This document shows, piece after piece, positions 1-9,449 of a stretch of 64,000 nt of DNA. The DNA is from Pseudorhodoplanes sinuspersici (GTDB taxonomy: Bacteria > Pseudomonadota > Alphaproteobacteria > Rhizobiales > Xanthobacteraceae): positions 4,396,501-4,460,500 of the forward strand of contig NZ_CP021112.1 in assembly GCF_002119765.1 (NCBI RefSeq), written 5' to 3'. How positions within the stretch are numbered: the stretch's first letter is position 1; each line of letters begins with the position of its first letter. The notes beneath the pieces were generated by a model. That model was not told the origin of the DNA and made no database searches. It saw only the letters and a program-made list of their open reading frames with translations. The translations under genes and the position numbers were made by a program.

Positions 1-322
1 GTCGCCTGGTTCCAAGCTGCGCGAGCGCGTTCTCGAGGTGTTGAAGTCCGAAGGCTATATCCGCGGGTTTTCGACCGTGGAGCACAAGGACGGACGCAAC
101 GAGCTGGAGATCGAGCTGAAATATTTCGACGGCACGCCGGTGATCCGCGATATCTCGCGTGTGTCGAAGCCCGGCCGCCGCGTCTATGTGGCGGTGAAGA
201 ACCTGCCGCGGGTCAATAACGGCCTCGGCATTTCCATCCTGTCGACCCCGAAGGGTGTCATGGCGGATCACTCCGCGCGTGACGCCAATGTCGGCGGCGA
301 ACTGCTCTGCACGGTGTTCTGA
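1..322 (+). CDS. rpsH: 30S ribosomal protein S8, 3' part (start outside window)
   Basis: S8 is a primary 16S rRNA binding protein of the small subunit. The window opens inside the gene; the first whole codon is at base 2 and about 106 residues are present, missing roughly the first 25. The C-terminal motif around [14 protein letters not shown] followed by GGELLCTVF is diagnostic of S8. Its TGA stop overlaps the ATG of rplF by one base, so the two are translationally coupled. It belongs to the spc section of the ribosomal operon, which continues to rplQ. Confidence 0.97.
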   Translation, partial: SPGSKLRERVLEVLKSEGYIRGFSTVEHKDGRNELEIELKYFDGTPVIRDISRVSKPGRRVYVAVKNLPRVNNGLGISILSTPKGVMADHSARDANVGGELLCTVF

Positions 323-855
323 TGTCCCGCGTCGGCAAGAAACCGGTCACTGTCCCGTCAGGCGTTACCGCCAATGTGCAGGGCAAGACCATCAGCGTGA
401 AGGGGCCGAAAGGCACCTTGTCGCTCGTCGTCGACGACCGCGTGAAGGTCGCGATGGACAAGGGTGAGATCAGCGTCGATCCGGCTGACGAGAGCAAGGA
501 GGCGCGCGCGCTGTGGGGCACCACGCGAGCGAACCTGAACAATATCGTCACCGGCGTCACGCAGGGCTTCGAGCGCAAGCTCGAAATCACCGGCGTCGGT
601 TATCGTGCGGCCGTGCAGGGCAAGAACCTGCAGCTCGCGCTCGGTTACAGCCACGACGTCGTCTATCCGATCCCGGAAGGCATCGCGGTTGCGACGCCGA
701 AGCCGACCGAAATCGTCGTGACCGGCATCGACCGCAGAAAGGTCGGCCAGGTGGCGGCCGAGATCCGCGCTTACCGTCCGCCGGAGCCCTACAAGGGCAA
801 GGGCGTGAAGTATTCCGACGAATTCATCTTCCGCAAGGAAGGCAAGAAGAAGTAA
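322..855 (+). CDS. rplF: 50S ribosomal protein L6
   Basis: L6 (177 aa, normal length) binds 23S rRNA near the sarcin-ricin loop and the GTPase-associated centre. It begins MSRVGKKPV and ends with the L6 signature near [16 protein letters not shown], followed by a basic tail. The ATG shares its A with the rpsH stop. The next gene, rplR, follows after 17 bases. Nothing odd is visible in the protein. Confidence 0.98.
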   Translation: MSRVGKKPVTVPSGVTANVQGKTISVKGPKGTLSLVVDDRVKVAMDKGEISVDPADESKEARALWGTTRANLNNIVTGVTQGFERKLEITGVGYRAAVQGKNLQLALGYSHDVVYPIPEGIAVATPKPTEIVVTGIDRRKVGQVAAEIRAYRPPEPYKGKGVKYSDEFIFRKEGKKK

Positions 856-872
856 CGCCTGAGGGCACGTTT

Positions 873-1232
873 ATGGCACACAAAACCAAGACAGAGCGCC
901 GTCAGGCGCGTGTTCGCCGCGCCGTCAAGGCGGCGGCCAACGGCCGCATGCGGCTTTCCGTGCATCGCTCCTCCAAGCATATCTATGCTCAGGTGATCGA
1001 TGACGTGAACGGCGTCACGCTCGTTGCCGCATCGACGCTGGAAAAGACCCAGCGCGAGACCGGCAAGACCGGCGCCGATATCGAAGCGGCGAAGGTGGTC
1101 GGCAAGCTCGTTGCCGAACGCGCAAGCGAGAAGGGGATCAAGAATGTGGTCTTCGATCGCGGGCGCTTCATGTTCCATGGCCGCATCAAGGCTTTGGCCG
1201 ACGCTGCGCGCGAAGGTGGACTGAGTTTCTAA
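873..1232 (+). CDS. rplR: 50S ribosomal protein L18
   Basis: L18 (119 aa) binds 5S rRNA in the central protuberance. The start chosen is the ATG at 873 ([16 protein letters not shown]); the open frame extends far upstream through rplF in another frame, but only this start gives a normal L18. The C-terminal region [26 protein letters not shown] is the usual L18 ending. The gene sits between rplF and rpsE as in other spc operons. Confidence 0.97.
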   Translation: MAHKTKTERRQARVRRAVKAAANGRMRLSVHRSSKHIYAQVIDDVNGVTLVAASTLEKTQRETGKTGADIEAAKVVGKLVAERASEKGIKNVVFDRGRFMFHGRIKALADAAREGGLSF

Positions 1233-1277
1233 CCGGGCAAAAGGCAGAGGGCCTTCAGCGCCCGAGGGATAGACGAT

Positions 1278-1838
1278 ATGGCACGTGAACCCAGACGCGA
1301 ACACCGCGGTGAACGGGAAGAGTCGGAATTCATCGACAAACTCGTTCACATCAATCGCGTCGCGAAGGTGGTGAAGGGCGGCCGGCGTTTCGGCTTTGCC
1401 GCGCTGGTGGTGGTCGGCGATCAGAAGGGCCGGGTCGGTTTCGGCCACGGCAAGGCACGCGAAGTGCCGGAAGCGATCCGCAAGGCGACCGATGCGGCGA
1501 AGCGCAACCTGACGCGCGTTCCGCTGCGCGAGGGCCGCACGTTGCATCACGACGTGTATGGCCGTCATGGCGCCGGCAAGGTTCAGTTGCGTGCGGCTCC
1601 GGCCGGTACCGGCATCATCGCCGGTGGCCCGATGCGCGCGGTGTTCGAGTCGCTCGGCATGCAGGACATCGTCGCCAAGTCGCTCGGCTCGTCGAACCCC
1701 TATAACATGGTGCGCGCGACCTTCGACGCATTGAAGAACCAGGATTCGCCGCGTTCGGTTGCGGCGCGTCGTTCGATCAAGGTCTCGACCCTGCAGGCAC
1801 GTCGCCGCGAAGAGGGTGTCGAGGCAACCGCCGAATAA
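1278..1838 (+). CDS. rpsE: 30S ribosomal protein S5
   Basis: S5 (186 aa) lies near the decoding centre and mRNA entry channel. An N-terminal double-stranded RNA binding fold (about residues 20-85, with [21 protein letters not shown]) precedes the C-terminal S5 domain (about 95-165, with [18 protein letters not shown] and [18 protein letters not shown]). Both halves are canonical. It is 45 bases downstream of rplR and 43 bases upstream of rpmD. Confidence 0.98.
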   Translation: MAREPRREHRGEREESEFIDKLVHINRVAKVVKGGRRFGFAALVVVGDQKGRVGFGHGKAREVPEAIRKATDAAKRNLTRVPLREGRTLHHDVYGRHGAGKVQLRAAPAGTGIIAGGPMRAVFESLGMQDIVAKSLGSSNPYNMVRATFDALKNQDSPRSVAARRSIKVSTLQARRREEGVEATAE

Positions 1839-1881
1839 TACGATCGAGCAATCGGTCCGGTCACTGGAAAGCTGGTTAGTC

Positions 1882-2073
1882 ATGGCAGCGAACAAAACCA
1901 TTAAGGTCGAGCAGGTCGGTAGCCCGATCCGCAGAGACAGCGCGCAGCGCAAGACGCTGATCGGTCTCGGCTTGAACAAGATTGGCCGCGTGAAGGAATT
2001 GCAGGACAATCCTTCGACCCGCGGCATGATCGACAAGGTCGGGCATCTGGTCCGCATCGTCGAAGGAAAATAG
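1882..2073 (+). CDS. rpmD: 50S ribosomal protein L30
   Basis: L30 (63 aa) is a small large-subunit protein. The ATG at 1882 gives [18 protein letters not shown], with the typical L30 core ([12 protein letters not shown] and [16 protein letters not shown]). An upstream in-frame extension overlaps the end of rpsE and is not expected to be translated. Unlike most spc operons, the gap to rplO is long (113 bases), because a palindromic repeat lies there. Confidence 0.96.
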   Translation: MAANKTIKVEQVGSPIRRDSAQRKTLIGLGLNKIGRVKELQDNPSTRGMIDKVGHLVRIVEGK

Positions 2074-2078
2074 TTTTT

Positions 2079-2162
2079 CGTCATGCCCGCACGCGTTGCG
2101 GGCATCCACGTCTTACTCGTTTGAGACTGAGACGCGGGCGGTCGGGTCAAACCGGCCATGAC
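2079..2162 (+). repeat. Dispersed palindromic repeat between rpmD and rplO
   Basis: The element starts CGTCATGCCCGC, forms a 7-bp GC-rich hairpin (ATGCCCGC/GCGGGCAT around CGCGT), and ends CCGGCCATGAC, so its outer ends (GTCATG/CATGAC) pair across about 84 bases. The same GTCATGG/CCATGAC ends recur at 7273-7303. From general knowledge, repeats of this pattern are frequent in Bradyrhizobium-type genomes. It lies inside a ribosomal operon, so it is transcribed. Confidence 0.75.
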
Positions 2163-2186
2163 AAGAGAGAGAACGAGGACTGGGTT

Positions 2187-2825
2187 ATGAAGCTCAATCA
2201 GATCGCAGCCCGTCCGGGCTCCACGAAGGCGCGGACCCGCGTTGGTCGCGGTATTGGCTCGGGCAAGGGCAAGACCGGCGGCCGCGGCGGCAAGGGCCAG
2301 ACCGCGCGTTCCGGCGTTCGCATCAAGGGGTTCGAAGGCGGCCAGATGCCCTTGCATCGCCGTCTGCCGAAGCGCGGCTTCCGCAACACGATGTTCGCGC
2401 TGGCGCTGAACGAGATCAACCTCGATCGCATTCAGACGGCGATCGACGCCGGCACGCTCGACGCCAAGAACCCGATCGACATCGATACGCTGGTGAAATC
2501 CGGCGTGCTGAGCCGCGCCCGCGACGGCGTGAAGCTGCTCGGCGGCGGTGAAATCAAGGTGAAGGCTGATTTCGTGGTTTGGCGTGCCTCGAAGTCCGCC
2601 ATTGCCGCGGTCGAGAAGGCCGGCGGTACGGTGAAGGTGCTTGCGCCTTCCAAGGAAGAGCCGAAGGAGCCGCGCGGCAAGAATGCCCGTTTCGCGGCCG
2701 GTATCGACAAGCCGAAGATCATCGAATCCGCCCCGGCTCCAAAGGGTGGCAAGAAAAAGGCTGACGCCAAGGCCGACACCAAGGCAGAAAAGCCAGCCAA
2801 GGGTGCAGGCAAAGCCTCGACGTGA
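2187..2825 (+). CDS. rplO: 50S ribosomal protein L15 with long Lys/Ala-rich C-terminal tail
   Basis: L15 is an early-assembling 23S rRNA binding protein. The start at 2187 ([22 protein letters not shown]) gives 212 aa. Residues 1 to about 150 match the normal protein, including the Gly/Lys-rich loop [13 protein letters not shown] and the C-terminal VEKAGGTV. The remaining 60 or so residues are extra: a [20 protein letters not shown] segment, then a low-complexity Lys/Ala tail ([19 protein letters not shown]). Family members are usually about 145-165 aa, so the tail is unusual but in frame and uninterrupted. Confidence 0.96.
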   Translation: MKLNQIAARPGSTKARTRVGRGIGSGKGKTGGRGGKGQTARSGVRIKGFEGGQMPLHRRLPKRGFRNTMFALALNEINLDRIQTAIDAGTLDAKNPIDIDTLVKSGVLSRARDGVKLLGGGEIKVKADFVVWRASKSAIAAVEKAGGTVKVLAPSKEEPKEPRGKNARFAAGIDKPKIIESAPAPKGGKKKADAKADTKAEKPAKGAGKAST

Positions 2826-2877
2826 GCCCCATATGACGCCTGCAGGGCGACGGGGTTAGACGGGGTCAGGAGCGAGC

Positions 2878-4209
2878 ATGGTCTCTGCAGCGGAACAATT
2901 GGCAGCCAACATCAACTTCTCGGCGCTTGGAAAAGCCGAGGAGTTGAAGAAGCGTATCTGGTTCACGCTTGGCGCTCTGCTGGTCTACCGGCTCGGCACG
3001 TATATTCCGCTGCCGGGTATTGATCCGTCCGCGTGGGAACAGATTTTCCGCACCCAGGCCGGCGGCATTCTGGGCATGTTCAACATGTTCGCCGGCGGCG
3101 GCATCCAGCGCATGGCGATTTTCGCGCTGAACATCATGCCGTATATCTCGGCCTCGATCATCATTCAGCTGATGACGACGGTGTCGCCGACGCTGGAAGC
3201 GCTGAAGAAAGAGGGCGAGGCGGGCCGCAAGACGATCAATCAATACACCCGCTACCTGACCGTGGTGCTGGCCGTGTTCCAGGCCTATGCCATTGCCATC
3301 GGCCTTGAAGGCGCCGGCAATGTGATCAGCGATCCGGGCTGGATGTTCCGCATCTCGACCGTGATCACTCTGACGGGCGGCACCATGTTCCTGATGTGGC
3401 TCGGCGAGCAGATCACCTCGCGCGGTATCGGCAACGGCATTTCGCTGATCATCATGGCCGGCATCGTCGCCGAGCTGCCGTCGGCCATCGCCGGAACTCT
3501 TGAACTCGGCCGCCAGGGCGCGCTGTCCACCGGACTGATCCTGGTCGTGATCGTGATGGCGATCGTCGTCACCGCTTTCATCGTGTTCATGGAGCGCGCC
3601 CAGCGCCGCCTGTTGATCCAGTATCCGAAGCGCCAGGTCGGCAACCGCATGTTCGAGGGCCAGTCCTCGCATCTGCCGCTGAAGCTCAACACGTCGGGCG
3701 TGATCCCGCCGATCTTCGCGTCATCCCTGCTGCTGTTGCCCACCACGATGGCGAACTTCGCCGCCGGGCAGGGATCGGGCTGGTTGACCACGATCACGAC
3801 GCAGCTCAGCCACGGACGGCCGCTGTTCCTCGTGCTGTATATCTCGCTGATCGTATTCTTCTGCTTCTTCTACACCGCGATCGTGTTCAACCCGACCGAG
3901 ACCGCGGACAATCTGAAGAAGCATGGTGGCTTCATTCCGGGCATCCGTCCGGGCGAGCGCACCGCCGAATATATCGATTACGTGCTGACGCGCATCACGG
4001 TGATTGGCGCAATCTACATTTCGATCGTGTGCCTTATCCCGGAAATCCTGATCTCGTATGCGGCTGTGCCGTTCTATTTCGGCGGCACATCGCTGTTGAT
4101 TGTGGTGACGGTGACTATGGACACGGTCGCACAAGTTCAGGGACACTTGCTGGCACACCAATACGAAGGCCTGATCAAGAAATCGAAGTTGCGGGGGCGA
4201 CGTAGATGA
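2878..4209 (+). CDS. secY: Protein translocase subunit SecY
   Basis: SecY (443 aa) is the channel subunit of the Sec translocon in the inner membrane. The sequence shows ten hydrophobic segments, the plug region near [10 protein letters not shown], the conserved [12 protein letters not shown] segment of TM2, and the cytoplasmic loop rich in basic residues ([23 protein letters not shown]) that contacts the ribosome. The stop overlaps the adk start by four bases (ATGA), the usual coupling of secY and adk. Confidence 0.98.
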   Translation: MVSAAEQLAANINFSALGKAEELKKRIWFTLGALLVYRLGTYIPLPGIDPSAWEQIFRTQAGGILGMFNMFAGGGIQRMAIFALNIMPYISASIIIQLMTTVSPTLEALKKEGEAGRKTINQYTRYLTVVLAVFQAYAIAIGLEGAGNVISDPGWMFRISTVITLTGGTMFLMWLGEQITSRGIGNGISLIIMAGIVAELPSAIAGTLELGRQGALSTGLILVVIVMAIVVTAFIVFMERAQRRLLIQYPKRQVGNRMFEGQSSHLPLKLNTSGVIPPIFASSLLLLPTTMANFAAGQGSGWLTTITTQLSHGRPLFLVLYISLIVFFCFFYTAIVFNPTETADNLKKHGGFIPGIRPGERTAEYIDYVLTRITVIGAIYISIVCLIPEILISYAAVPFYFGGTSLLIVVTVTMDTVAQVQGHLLAHQYEGLIKKSKLRGRRR

Positions 4210-5144
4210 GGTTGATCCTGCTCGGACCGCCGGGGGCGGGTAAGGGCACTCAAGCGCAGAGGCTGGTTGAGAAGCACGGCATCGTGCAGCTTTCCACTGG
4301 CGATATGCTCCGCGCCGCGGTTGCGGCCGGCACGCCAGTAGGACAGCGCGCCAAGGATATCATGGCGCGCGGCGAGCTTGTTCCGGACGATGTGGTGGTC
4401 GATATCATCGCTGACCGGATCGAGCAGCCCGACGCGAAGAATGGTTTCATTCTCGATGGGTTTCCGCGCACGGTCGGCCAGGCCGAAGCGCTGGAAAAGC
4501 TGCTGGCGAGGAAGGGCCTGAAGCTCGACGGCGTGATCGAGCTGATGGTCGATGACAGCATCCTGCTGCAGCGGATCGAGAAGCGAATCGCGGACATGCA
4601 GGCGCGTGGCGAACCCGTCCGGGCCGATGACAATGCCGAATCGCTCGGCAAGCGCCTGACTGCCTACCACCTCCAGACGGCGCCGCTGTCGCATTACTAC
4701 CGCCAGAAAGGCCTGCACAAGGCCACCGATGGCATGGCGCCGATCGATGAGGTGACCGAAGCGATCGGGCAGCTTCTGGCGTCGAAACCGCGCCGGAAGG
4801 CCGCTGCTACGGGCAAACGCCGGGCCCGGGTGACGACTGGTCGCCGCCCGGCAGGCCGCAAGCCGGCTGCGCGGACCGCGCCAAGAAGTGCTTCAGGAGG
4901 CGCGTCAGGGCGCGCGACTGGCAAGTCGACCGCCAAAAAGGCGAAAAAGGTATCTAAGGGTGTCGTCCGCAAGGCCGCCGCCAAGAAGAAGCCGGCCAGA
5001 AAGGCGGCTAAACGCACCAAAGCCGCGAAAGCGGCCAAAAGTGCAACCACCCGCCGCAAGGCGGTCAAGACGAGGAACTCGACCCGGAATCGGGCTTCAA
5101 AAGCCCGTTCCGGCCGCGGCCGGAGGTTGACGAAGCGTCGTTGA
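4206..5144 (+). CDS. adk: Adenylate kinase fused to a 120-residue Lys/Arg/Ala-rich tail
   Basis: Adenylate kinase interconverts ATP + AMP and 2 ADP in the cytosol. Residues 1-192 are a complete kinase: P-loop [10 protein letters not shown] at 7-16, STGDMLR near 30-36, DGFPRT at 84-89, and a short loop in place of the LID domain (no zinc cysteines), the alphaproteobacterial short form. Residues 193-312 are a low-complexity basic tail ([33 protein letters not shown]) resembling histone H1/AlgP-type tails. Normal length is about 190-217 aa. The frame is open without interruption to the TGA at 5144. A nucleic-acid binding role for the tail is inference only. Confidence 0.96.
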   Translation: MRLILLGPPGAGKGTQAQRLVEKHGIVQLSTGDMLRAAVAAGTPVGQRAKDIMARGELVPDDVVVDIIADRIEQPDAKNGFILDGFPRTVGQAEALEKLLARKGLKLDGVIELMVDDSILLQRIEKRIADMQARGEPVRADDNAESLGKRLTAYHLQTAPLSHYYRQKGLHKATDGMAPIDEVTEAIGQLLASKPRRKAAATGKRRARVTTGRRPAGRKPAARTAPRSASGGASGRATGKSTAKKAKKVSKGVVRKAAAKKKPARKAAKRTKAAKAAKSATTRRKAVKTRNSTRNRASKARSGRGRRLTKRR

Positions 5145-5314
5145 ATCCGTACATACCGCGTCATTCAGTGGGAGAACGTACGCGCGATACCGGGCCCCGA
5201 AAGAGGCGGGGGCAGGGTGTCGTGCTAAATTATTGCGGTCCCCTCCGGAGACACGGACAGAACAGAAAGGTTGATCGGCAGTCCTGACCGACTGTCGGCA
5301 CATGGAGCGAGATC

Positions 5315-5683
5315 GTGGCCCGTATCGCAGGTGTCAATATTCCGACCAACAAGCGCGTCGTCATCGCGCTTCAATACATTCATGGCATCGGCGAGAAAGC
5401 AGCCGACGACATCATGCAGCAGCTACACATTCCGTATGAACGGCGTGTGTCGCAACTCACCGACGCCGAGGTGCTGCAGATCCGCGAGATGATCGATCGC
5501 GATTATACGGTCGAGGGCGATCTGCGCCGCGAAACGGCAATGAACATCAAGCGTCTCATGGATCTCGGTTGCTACCGCGGTCTGCGTCACCGCAGGGGCC
5601 TGCCGGTGCGCGGTCAGCGCACGCACACCAACGCCCGTACCCGCAAGGGGCCGGCGAAGGCGATTGCAGGCAAGAAGAAGTAA
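5315..5683 (+). CDS. rpsM: 30S ribosomal protein S13
   Basis: S13 (122 aa) sits at the head of the small subunit and contacts the P-site tRNA and 50S bridge. It uses a GTG start at 5315 ([15 protein letters not shown]), with GGAGCGA upstream as ribosome binding site. The C-terminal [19 protein letters not shown] is diagnostic. A 170-base gap separates it from adk, larger than the other spacings here, so a separate promoter for the alpha section could lie in it, though I see no clear -35/-10 pair. Confidence 0.98.
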   Translation: MARIAGVNIPTNKRVVIALQYIHGIGEKAADDIMQQLHIPYERRVSQLTDAEVLQIREMIDRDYTVEGDLRRETAMNIKRLMDLGCYRGLRHRRGLPVRGQRTHTNARTRKGPAKAIAGKKK

Positions 5684-5734
5684 TTTCGGATTGGTCGCTC
5701 CGGGTCGCGAACCGGAGCCGCGAAAGGAACGAGA

Positions 5735-6124
5735 ATGGCAAAGGAAGTGACGCGCGTCCGTCGCCGCGAGCGCAAAAATATCGTCTCCGGCATCGCGCAT
5801 GTGAATGCCAGCTTCAACAACACCATGATCACCATAACCGACGCACAAGGCAATACGATTGCTTGGTCGACGGCTGGTACGATGGGGTTCAAAGGCTCGC
5901 GCAAATCGACCCCTTACGCCGCGCAGATTGCGAGCGAAGACGCCGCCAAGAAGGCGCAGGAACACGGCATGCGCACGCTTGAAGTCGAAGTGTCGGGCCC
6001 GGGCTCGGGACGCGAATCAGCCCTTCGCGCGCTGCAGTCGGCGGGCTTCACGATCACCTCGATCCGCGACGTGACGCCGATCCCGCATAACGGCTGCCGT
6101 CCGCGCAAGAGGCGCCGCGTATAA
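5735..6124 (+). CDS. rpsK: 30S ribosomal protein S11
   Basis: S11 (129 aa) forms part of the 30S platform near the mRNA exit path. It starts [16 protein letters not shown] and contains [18 protein letters not shown] and the C-terminal [21 protein letters not shown], both highly conserved. A purine-rich AAAGGAACGAG stretch just upstream of the ATG serves as ribosome binding site. Gene order rpsM-rpsK-rpoA-rplQ is that of the bacterial alpha operon without rpsD. Confidence 0.98.
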   Translation: MAKEVTRVRRRERKNIVSGIAHVNASFNNTMITITDAQGNTIAWSTAGTMGFKGSRKSTPYAAQIASEDAAKKAQEHGMRTLEVEVSGPGSGRESALRALQSAGFTITSIRDVTPIPHNGCRPRKRRRV

Positions 6125-6227
6125 GCGATACGACAACCCGGCGGCTGGGCGTATTCGTCTGCCGCCGCCGACACCTCTCACGGGGCGGGCGTGGGTTTCG
6201 CAGAACAAGACCGAGCCGTTTAAGGCG

Positions 6228-7259
6228 ATGGGTGCAAACGTGACGATCCAGAAAAATTGGCAGGAACTGATCAGGCCGAACAAGCTGCAGGTGTCGGCGG
6301 GTGCCGATCCGCGTCGTGAGGCGACGCTGATCGCAGAACCGCTTGAGCGCGGCTTTGGTCTCACACTTGGTAATGCGCTGCGGCGCATTTTGTTGTCTTC
6401 GCTGCAGGGCGCCGCTGTGCAGTCAGTCCATATCGACGGTGTGCTGCACGAATTCTCGTCGATTGCCGGCGTCCGCGAGGACGTGACCGACATCGTCCTC
6501 AATATCAAGGACATCGCCATCAAGATGCAGGGCGAAGGCCCCAAGCGCATGGTGGTGAAGAAGTCCGGCCCCGGCATCGTGACCGCCGGCGACATCTCGA
6601 CCGTCGGCGATATCGTCATCCTCAATCCGGAACTCGTGCTCTGCACCCTGGACGAGGGGGCCGAGATCCGCATGGAATTCACCGTCAATACCGGCAAGGG
6701 CTATGTCGCCTCCGAGCGCAATCGTCCCGAGGATGCGCCGATCGGCCTGATCCCGGTCGACAGCCTGTATTCGCCGGTGAAGAAGGTCTCCTACAAGGTC
6801 GAGAACACCCGCGAAGGTCAGATCCTCGATTACGACAAGCTGACGCTGCAGATCGAAACCAATGGCGCGGTGTCGCCTGAGGACGCGCTCGCCTATGCTG
6901 CACGCATCCTGCAGGACCAGCTCAACGTGTTCGTGAATTTCGAGGAGCCGCGCAAGGAAGTCGTCGCCGAGTCGATCCCCGATCTCGCCTTCAACCCGGC
7001 CTTCCTCAAGAAGGTGGACGAACTGGAATTGTCGGTGCGTTCGGCCAACTGCCTGAAGAACGACAACATTGTCTATATCGGCGATCTCGTTCAGAAGACC
7101 AAAGCCGAGATGCTGCGGACCCCGAATTTCGGCCGCAAGTCGCTGAACGAAATCAAGGAAGTGCTGGCGCAGATGGGCCTGCACCTCGGTATGGAAGTGC
7201 CTGGCTGGCCGCCGGAGAATATCGACGACCTCGCCAAGCGTTTCGAGGACCATTACTGA
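6228..7259 (+). CDS. rpoA: DNA-directed RNA polymerase subunit alpha
   Basis: The alpha subunit (343 aa) dimerises to nucleate RNA polymerase assembly and binds UP elements and activators. The N-terminal domain (to about 235) includes [21 protein letters not shown]; the C-terminal domain (about 255-330) includes [20 protein letters not shown] and [16 protein letters not shown]. The ATG at 6228 gives [11 protein letters not shown]; most relatives begin [10 protein letters not shown], so the GTG at 6240 is an alternative start four codons in. AAGG lies just upstream of the ATG. Confidence 0.97.
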   Translation: MGANVTIQKNWQELIRPNKLQVSAGADPRREATLIAEPLERGFGLTLGNALRRILLSSLQGAAVQSVHIDGVLHEFSSIAGVREDVTDIVLNIKDIAIKMQGEGPKRMVVKKSGPGIVTAGDISTVGDIVILNPELVLCTLDEGAEIRMEFTVNTGKGYVASERNRPEDAPIGLIPVDSLYSPVKKVSYKVENTREGQILDYDKLTLQIETNGAVSPEDALAYAARILQDQLNVFVNFEEPRKEVVAESIPDLAFNPAFLKKVDELELSVRSANCLKNDNIVYIGDLVQKTKAEMLRTPNFGRKSLNEIKEVLAQMGLHLGMEVPGWPPENIDDLAKRFEDHY

Positions 7260-7272
7260 GTTTGAGTTGACC

Positions 7273-7303
7273 CGTCATGGCTGGATTTCGTCCGGCCATG
7301 ACG
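7273..7303 (+). repeat. Short palindromic repeat between rpoA and rplQ
   Basis: A 13-bp hairpin (CGTCATGGCTGGA pairing with TCCGGCCATGACG, one G-U pair) with a TTTCG loop lies 14 bases after the rpoA stop. It shares its CGTCATG ends with the repeat at 2079-2162, so it looks like a short member of the same dispersed family. It has no T-run and so is not a typical terminator. Confidence 0.7.
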
Positions 7304-7386
7304 TTGTAAAGGGCGAACGCAGGAAGCCCACCTGAGCAGAGAGTCCGGCGGATTGTCGCGACACAGAGAAGAGAAGGAATAGTTCA

Positions 7387-7809
7387 ATGCGTCACGGCAA
7401 GGCTCACCGGAAACTCAACAGGACCGCCGAGCATCGCAAGGCGATGTTTGGCAACATGTGCGCAGCCCTGATCAAGCACGAGCAGATCATCACCACGCTG
7501 CCGAAGGCGAAAGAGCTTCGCCCGGTTGTTGAGAAGCTGATTACGCTGGGCAAGCGCGGCGACCTGCATGCGCGCCGGCAGGCTGTTGCGCAGATGCGCG
7601 ACGTCGGCATGGTCAAGAAGCTCTTCGAGGTGCTTGGCCCCCGCTACAAGGAGCGCAACGGCGGCTATACCCGCATCATCAAGGCTGGTTTCCGCTACGG
7701 CGATTCCGCTCCGGTTGCGGTGATCGAATTCGTCGATCGCGACGAGGATGCAAAGGGCCAGGATTCAGGTCCGGTGCAGGCCAAAGCTGAGGACGCGGCC
7801 GCAGCGTAA
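7387..7809 (+). CDS. rplQ: 50S ribosomal protein L17
   Basis: L17 (140 aa) lies near the peptide exit tunnel. It starts [24 protein letters not shown], the family signature, and contains [32 protein letters not shown]. The last 25 residues are a variable acidic/Ala-rich tail. It is the last gene of the operon, with a strong terminator 22 bases downstream. Confidence 0.98.
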   Translation: MRHGKAHRKLNRTAEHRKAMFGNMCAALIKHEQIITTLPKAKELRPVVEKLITLGKRGDLHARRQAVAQMRDVGMVKKLFEVLGPRYKERNGGYTRIIKAGFRYGDSAPVAVIEFVDRDEDAKGQDSGPVQAKAEDAAAA

Positions 7810-7831
7810 CGCTGCCTGCCGAACCGATTTG

Positions 7832-7863
7832 AAAAAGCGGCGCACACAAGCGCCGCTTTTTTT
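7832..7863 (+). terminator. Rho-independent terminator of the ribosomal/rpoA operon
   Basis: AAAAAGCGGCG, a CACACAAG loop, then CGCCGC followed by seven or eight T residues. A GC stem flanked by A- and T-runs is the textbook pattern, placed 22 bases after rplQ. The A-run on the left means it could also work for the opposite strand. Confidence 0.93.
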
Positions 7864-7938
7864 GTTTGTGCCAATCGTCGAAATCCGGAGCCCGGCGTTA
7901 CTTCCATCAAAGCTGGAAAGGACTCTGAGGAGAAATCG

Positions 7939-8232
7939 ATGGCGGCCTATGTGATATCGGAAGTGGAGTTCCGCGATCCGGCGCTGGTGGCACAATATCG
8001 GGCGATTGCGCAGGACACGATCGAACGCTATGGCGGCCGTTATCTCGTTCGCGGCGGGGCCGCCGAACTGGTCGAAGGCAGCGGTGAGCTGCGCACGATG
8101 ATCATCGTCGAATTTCCGTCGATGGAGGCCGCGCGCCAGTGGTACCGCTCTCCCGAATATGCCGAGGCGCTAAAGGTGCGCCGCGATGCGCTGGAGCGCC
8201 GGCTGATCTTCGTCGAGGGTGTCCCCGGTTGA
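7939..8232 (+). CDS. DUF1330 family protein
   Basis: A 97-aa soluble protein of the DUF1330 type, a ferredoxin-like alpha/beta barrel found in dimers. The family pattern is visible in YVISEVEFRDPALVAQYRAIA and in the second half with IIVEFPSMEAARQWYRSPEYAEALKVR. No enzymatic role is established. A GAGGAG sequence precedes the ATG. It is monocistronic, between the ribosomal terminator and a convergent MDR gene. Confidence 0.88.
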   Translation: MAAYVISEVEFRDPALVAQYRAIAQDTIERYGGRYLVRGGAAELVEGSGELRTMIIVEFPSMEAARQWYRSPEYAEALKVRRDALERRLIFVEGVPG

Positions 8233-8285
8233 TTGCCGCCACAACTTTTCGAATCCGGCAGGTCATGTCACCGGCATAAGCGTTC

Positions 8286-9311
8286 TCAATCCCATCCCGC
8301 CAGCACGATCTTGCCCTTGGCGCGCCCGCTTTCCAGCATGGCATGCGCGCGCTTCAGATTGGCGGCATTGATCGCGCCATACTCCTCGCCAAGCGTCGAC
8401 CTGACAACGCCGTCGTCGATCAGCGCCGCGACATCGTTGAGCAGATTATGCTGCGCGATCATGTCAGCGGTCTGGAACAGGCTGCGCGTGTACATGAATT
8501 CCCAATGCAGCGCGACGCTTTTGCGCTTCAACAGCGACACCGCGAGCGTTGCCGGATCGTCAATCAGTCCGAAATGACCCTGTGGTGCGATCAGATCGAC
8601 AATCGCTTCGAAATGCTGGTCGGTGTTGGTCAGGCTGGCGACGAGGCTGACCGGCGGGATTTTCAGCTTGTCGATCTGCTCACGCAGCGGCTTGCTGTGA
8701 TCGATCACCGCATGCGCGCCGAGATCGAGACACCACTGCGTGGTTTCCGGGCGCGAGGCCGTGGCGACAATCGTCAACCCGGTGAGGCGCCGCGCCAGTT
8801 GAATGAGGATCGATCCGACGCCGCCGGCGCCGCCGATGATCAGCAGGGTTCGATCATCGGGTGACTTGCCCGGGCGAACGGCAAGTCGGTCGAACAGCAA
8901 CTCCCAGGCGGTGATCGTCGTCAGCGGCAGGGCCGCGGCCTGCGTGAACGAGAGTGATGCCGGCTTACGTCCGACGATGCGCTCGTCCACGAGATGCAGT
9001 TGCGCGTTTGCGCCCGGCCGGTCGATCGCACCCGCATACCAGACTTCGTCGCCTGGCCTGAACATCGTCACGTCCGGGTCGATGGCATCGACCACGCCTG
9101 CGACGTCCCAGCCAAGGACCGCCGTTTCACCGTCGGACGGCGCTGACCGCACCCGCATCTTGGTATCGACCGGATTGACCGAAATCGCTTTCACCGCAAC
9201 GCGCAGGTCGCGTCCCGCCGGCGTCGGGACGGGGAGATCGACATCGATCAGCGATTGCGCATCCGCAATGGGAAGGGACTTGTGATAGCCGACGGCTTTC
9301 ATGATTGGCAT
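8286..9311 (-). CDS. Zinc-independent MDR oxidoreductase (quinone reductase/alcohol dehydrogenase-like)
   Basis: A 341-aa medium-chain dehydrogenase/reductase. The N-terminal GroES-like domain shows VNPVDTKMR and LGWDVAGVVDAI; the Rossmann domain shows LLIIGGAGGVGSILIQLARRLTG. The Cys and His ligands of zinc-dependent alcohol dehydrogenases are absent, which places it with the quinone-oxidoreductase-like group. NAD(P)H-dependent reduction of quinones or enals is the likely activity. It is divergent from an HxlR regulator (138 bases between starts), a layout often seen when the regulator senses reactive electrophiles and controls the enzyme. Confidence 0.88.
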   Translation of the reverse strand: MPIMKAVGYHKSLPIADAQSLIDVDLPVPTPAGRDLRVAVKAISVNPVDTKMRVRSAPSDGETAVLGWDVAGVVDAIDPDVTMFRPGDEVWYAGAIDRPGANAQLHLVDERIVGRKPASLSFTQAAALPLTTITAWELLFDRLAVRPGKSPDDRTLLIIGGAGGVGSILIQLARRLTGLTIVATASRPETTQWCLDLGAHAVIDHSKPLREQIDKLKIPPVSLVASLTNTDQHFEAIVDLIAPQGHFGLIDDPATLAVSLLKRKSVALHWEFMYTRSLFQTADMIAQHNLLNDVAALIDDGVVRSTLGEEYGAINAANLKRAHAMLESGRAKGKIVLAGWD

Positions 9312-9449
9312 CCGCGCGATGAGACCGGAATTGAGAATGAAGGTTGTGGTGACTTGCGTGTTTTCTGCTAGGAATACAAGTACTGCCCTGAAGTGTAGAT
9401 AGGGACCATTTGGATACTAATAGCCGTTTTCGCGGGGAAATGACGCGTC

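Noticed and set aside
789-2357. 522-codon open frame on the minus strand across rplF to rplO
   Set aside because: It is antisense to five ribosomal genes, its translation shows no domain, and part of it is the usual peptide read from the palindromic repeat; high GC makes such frames common.
7384-7616. Minus-strand frames opposite rplQ
   Set aside because: Shadows of a ribosomal protein gene; no independent support.
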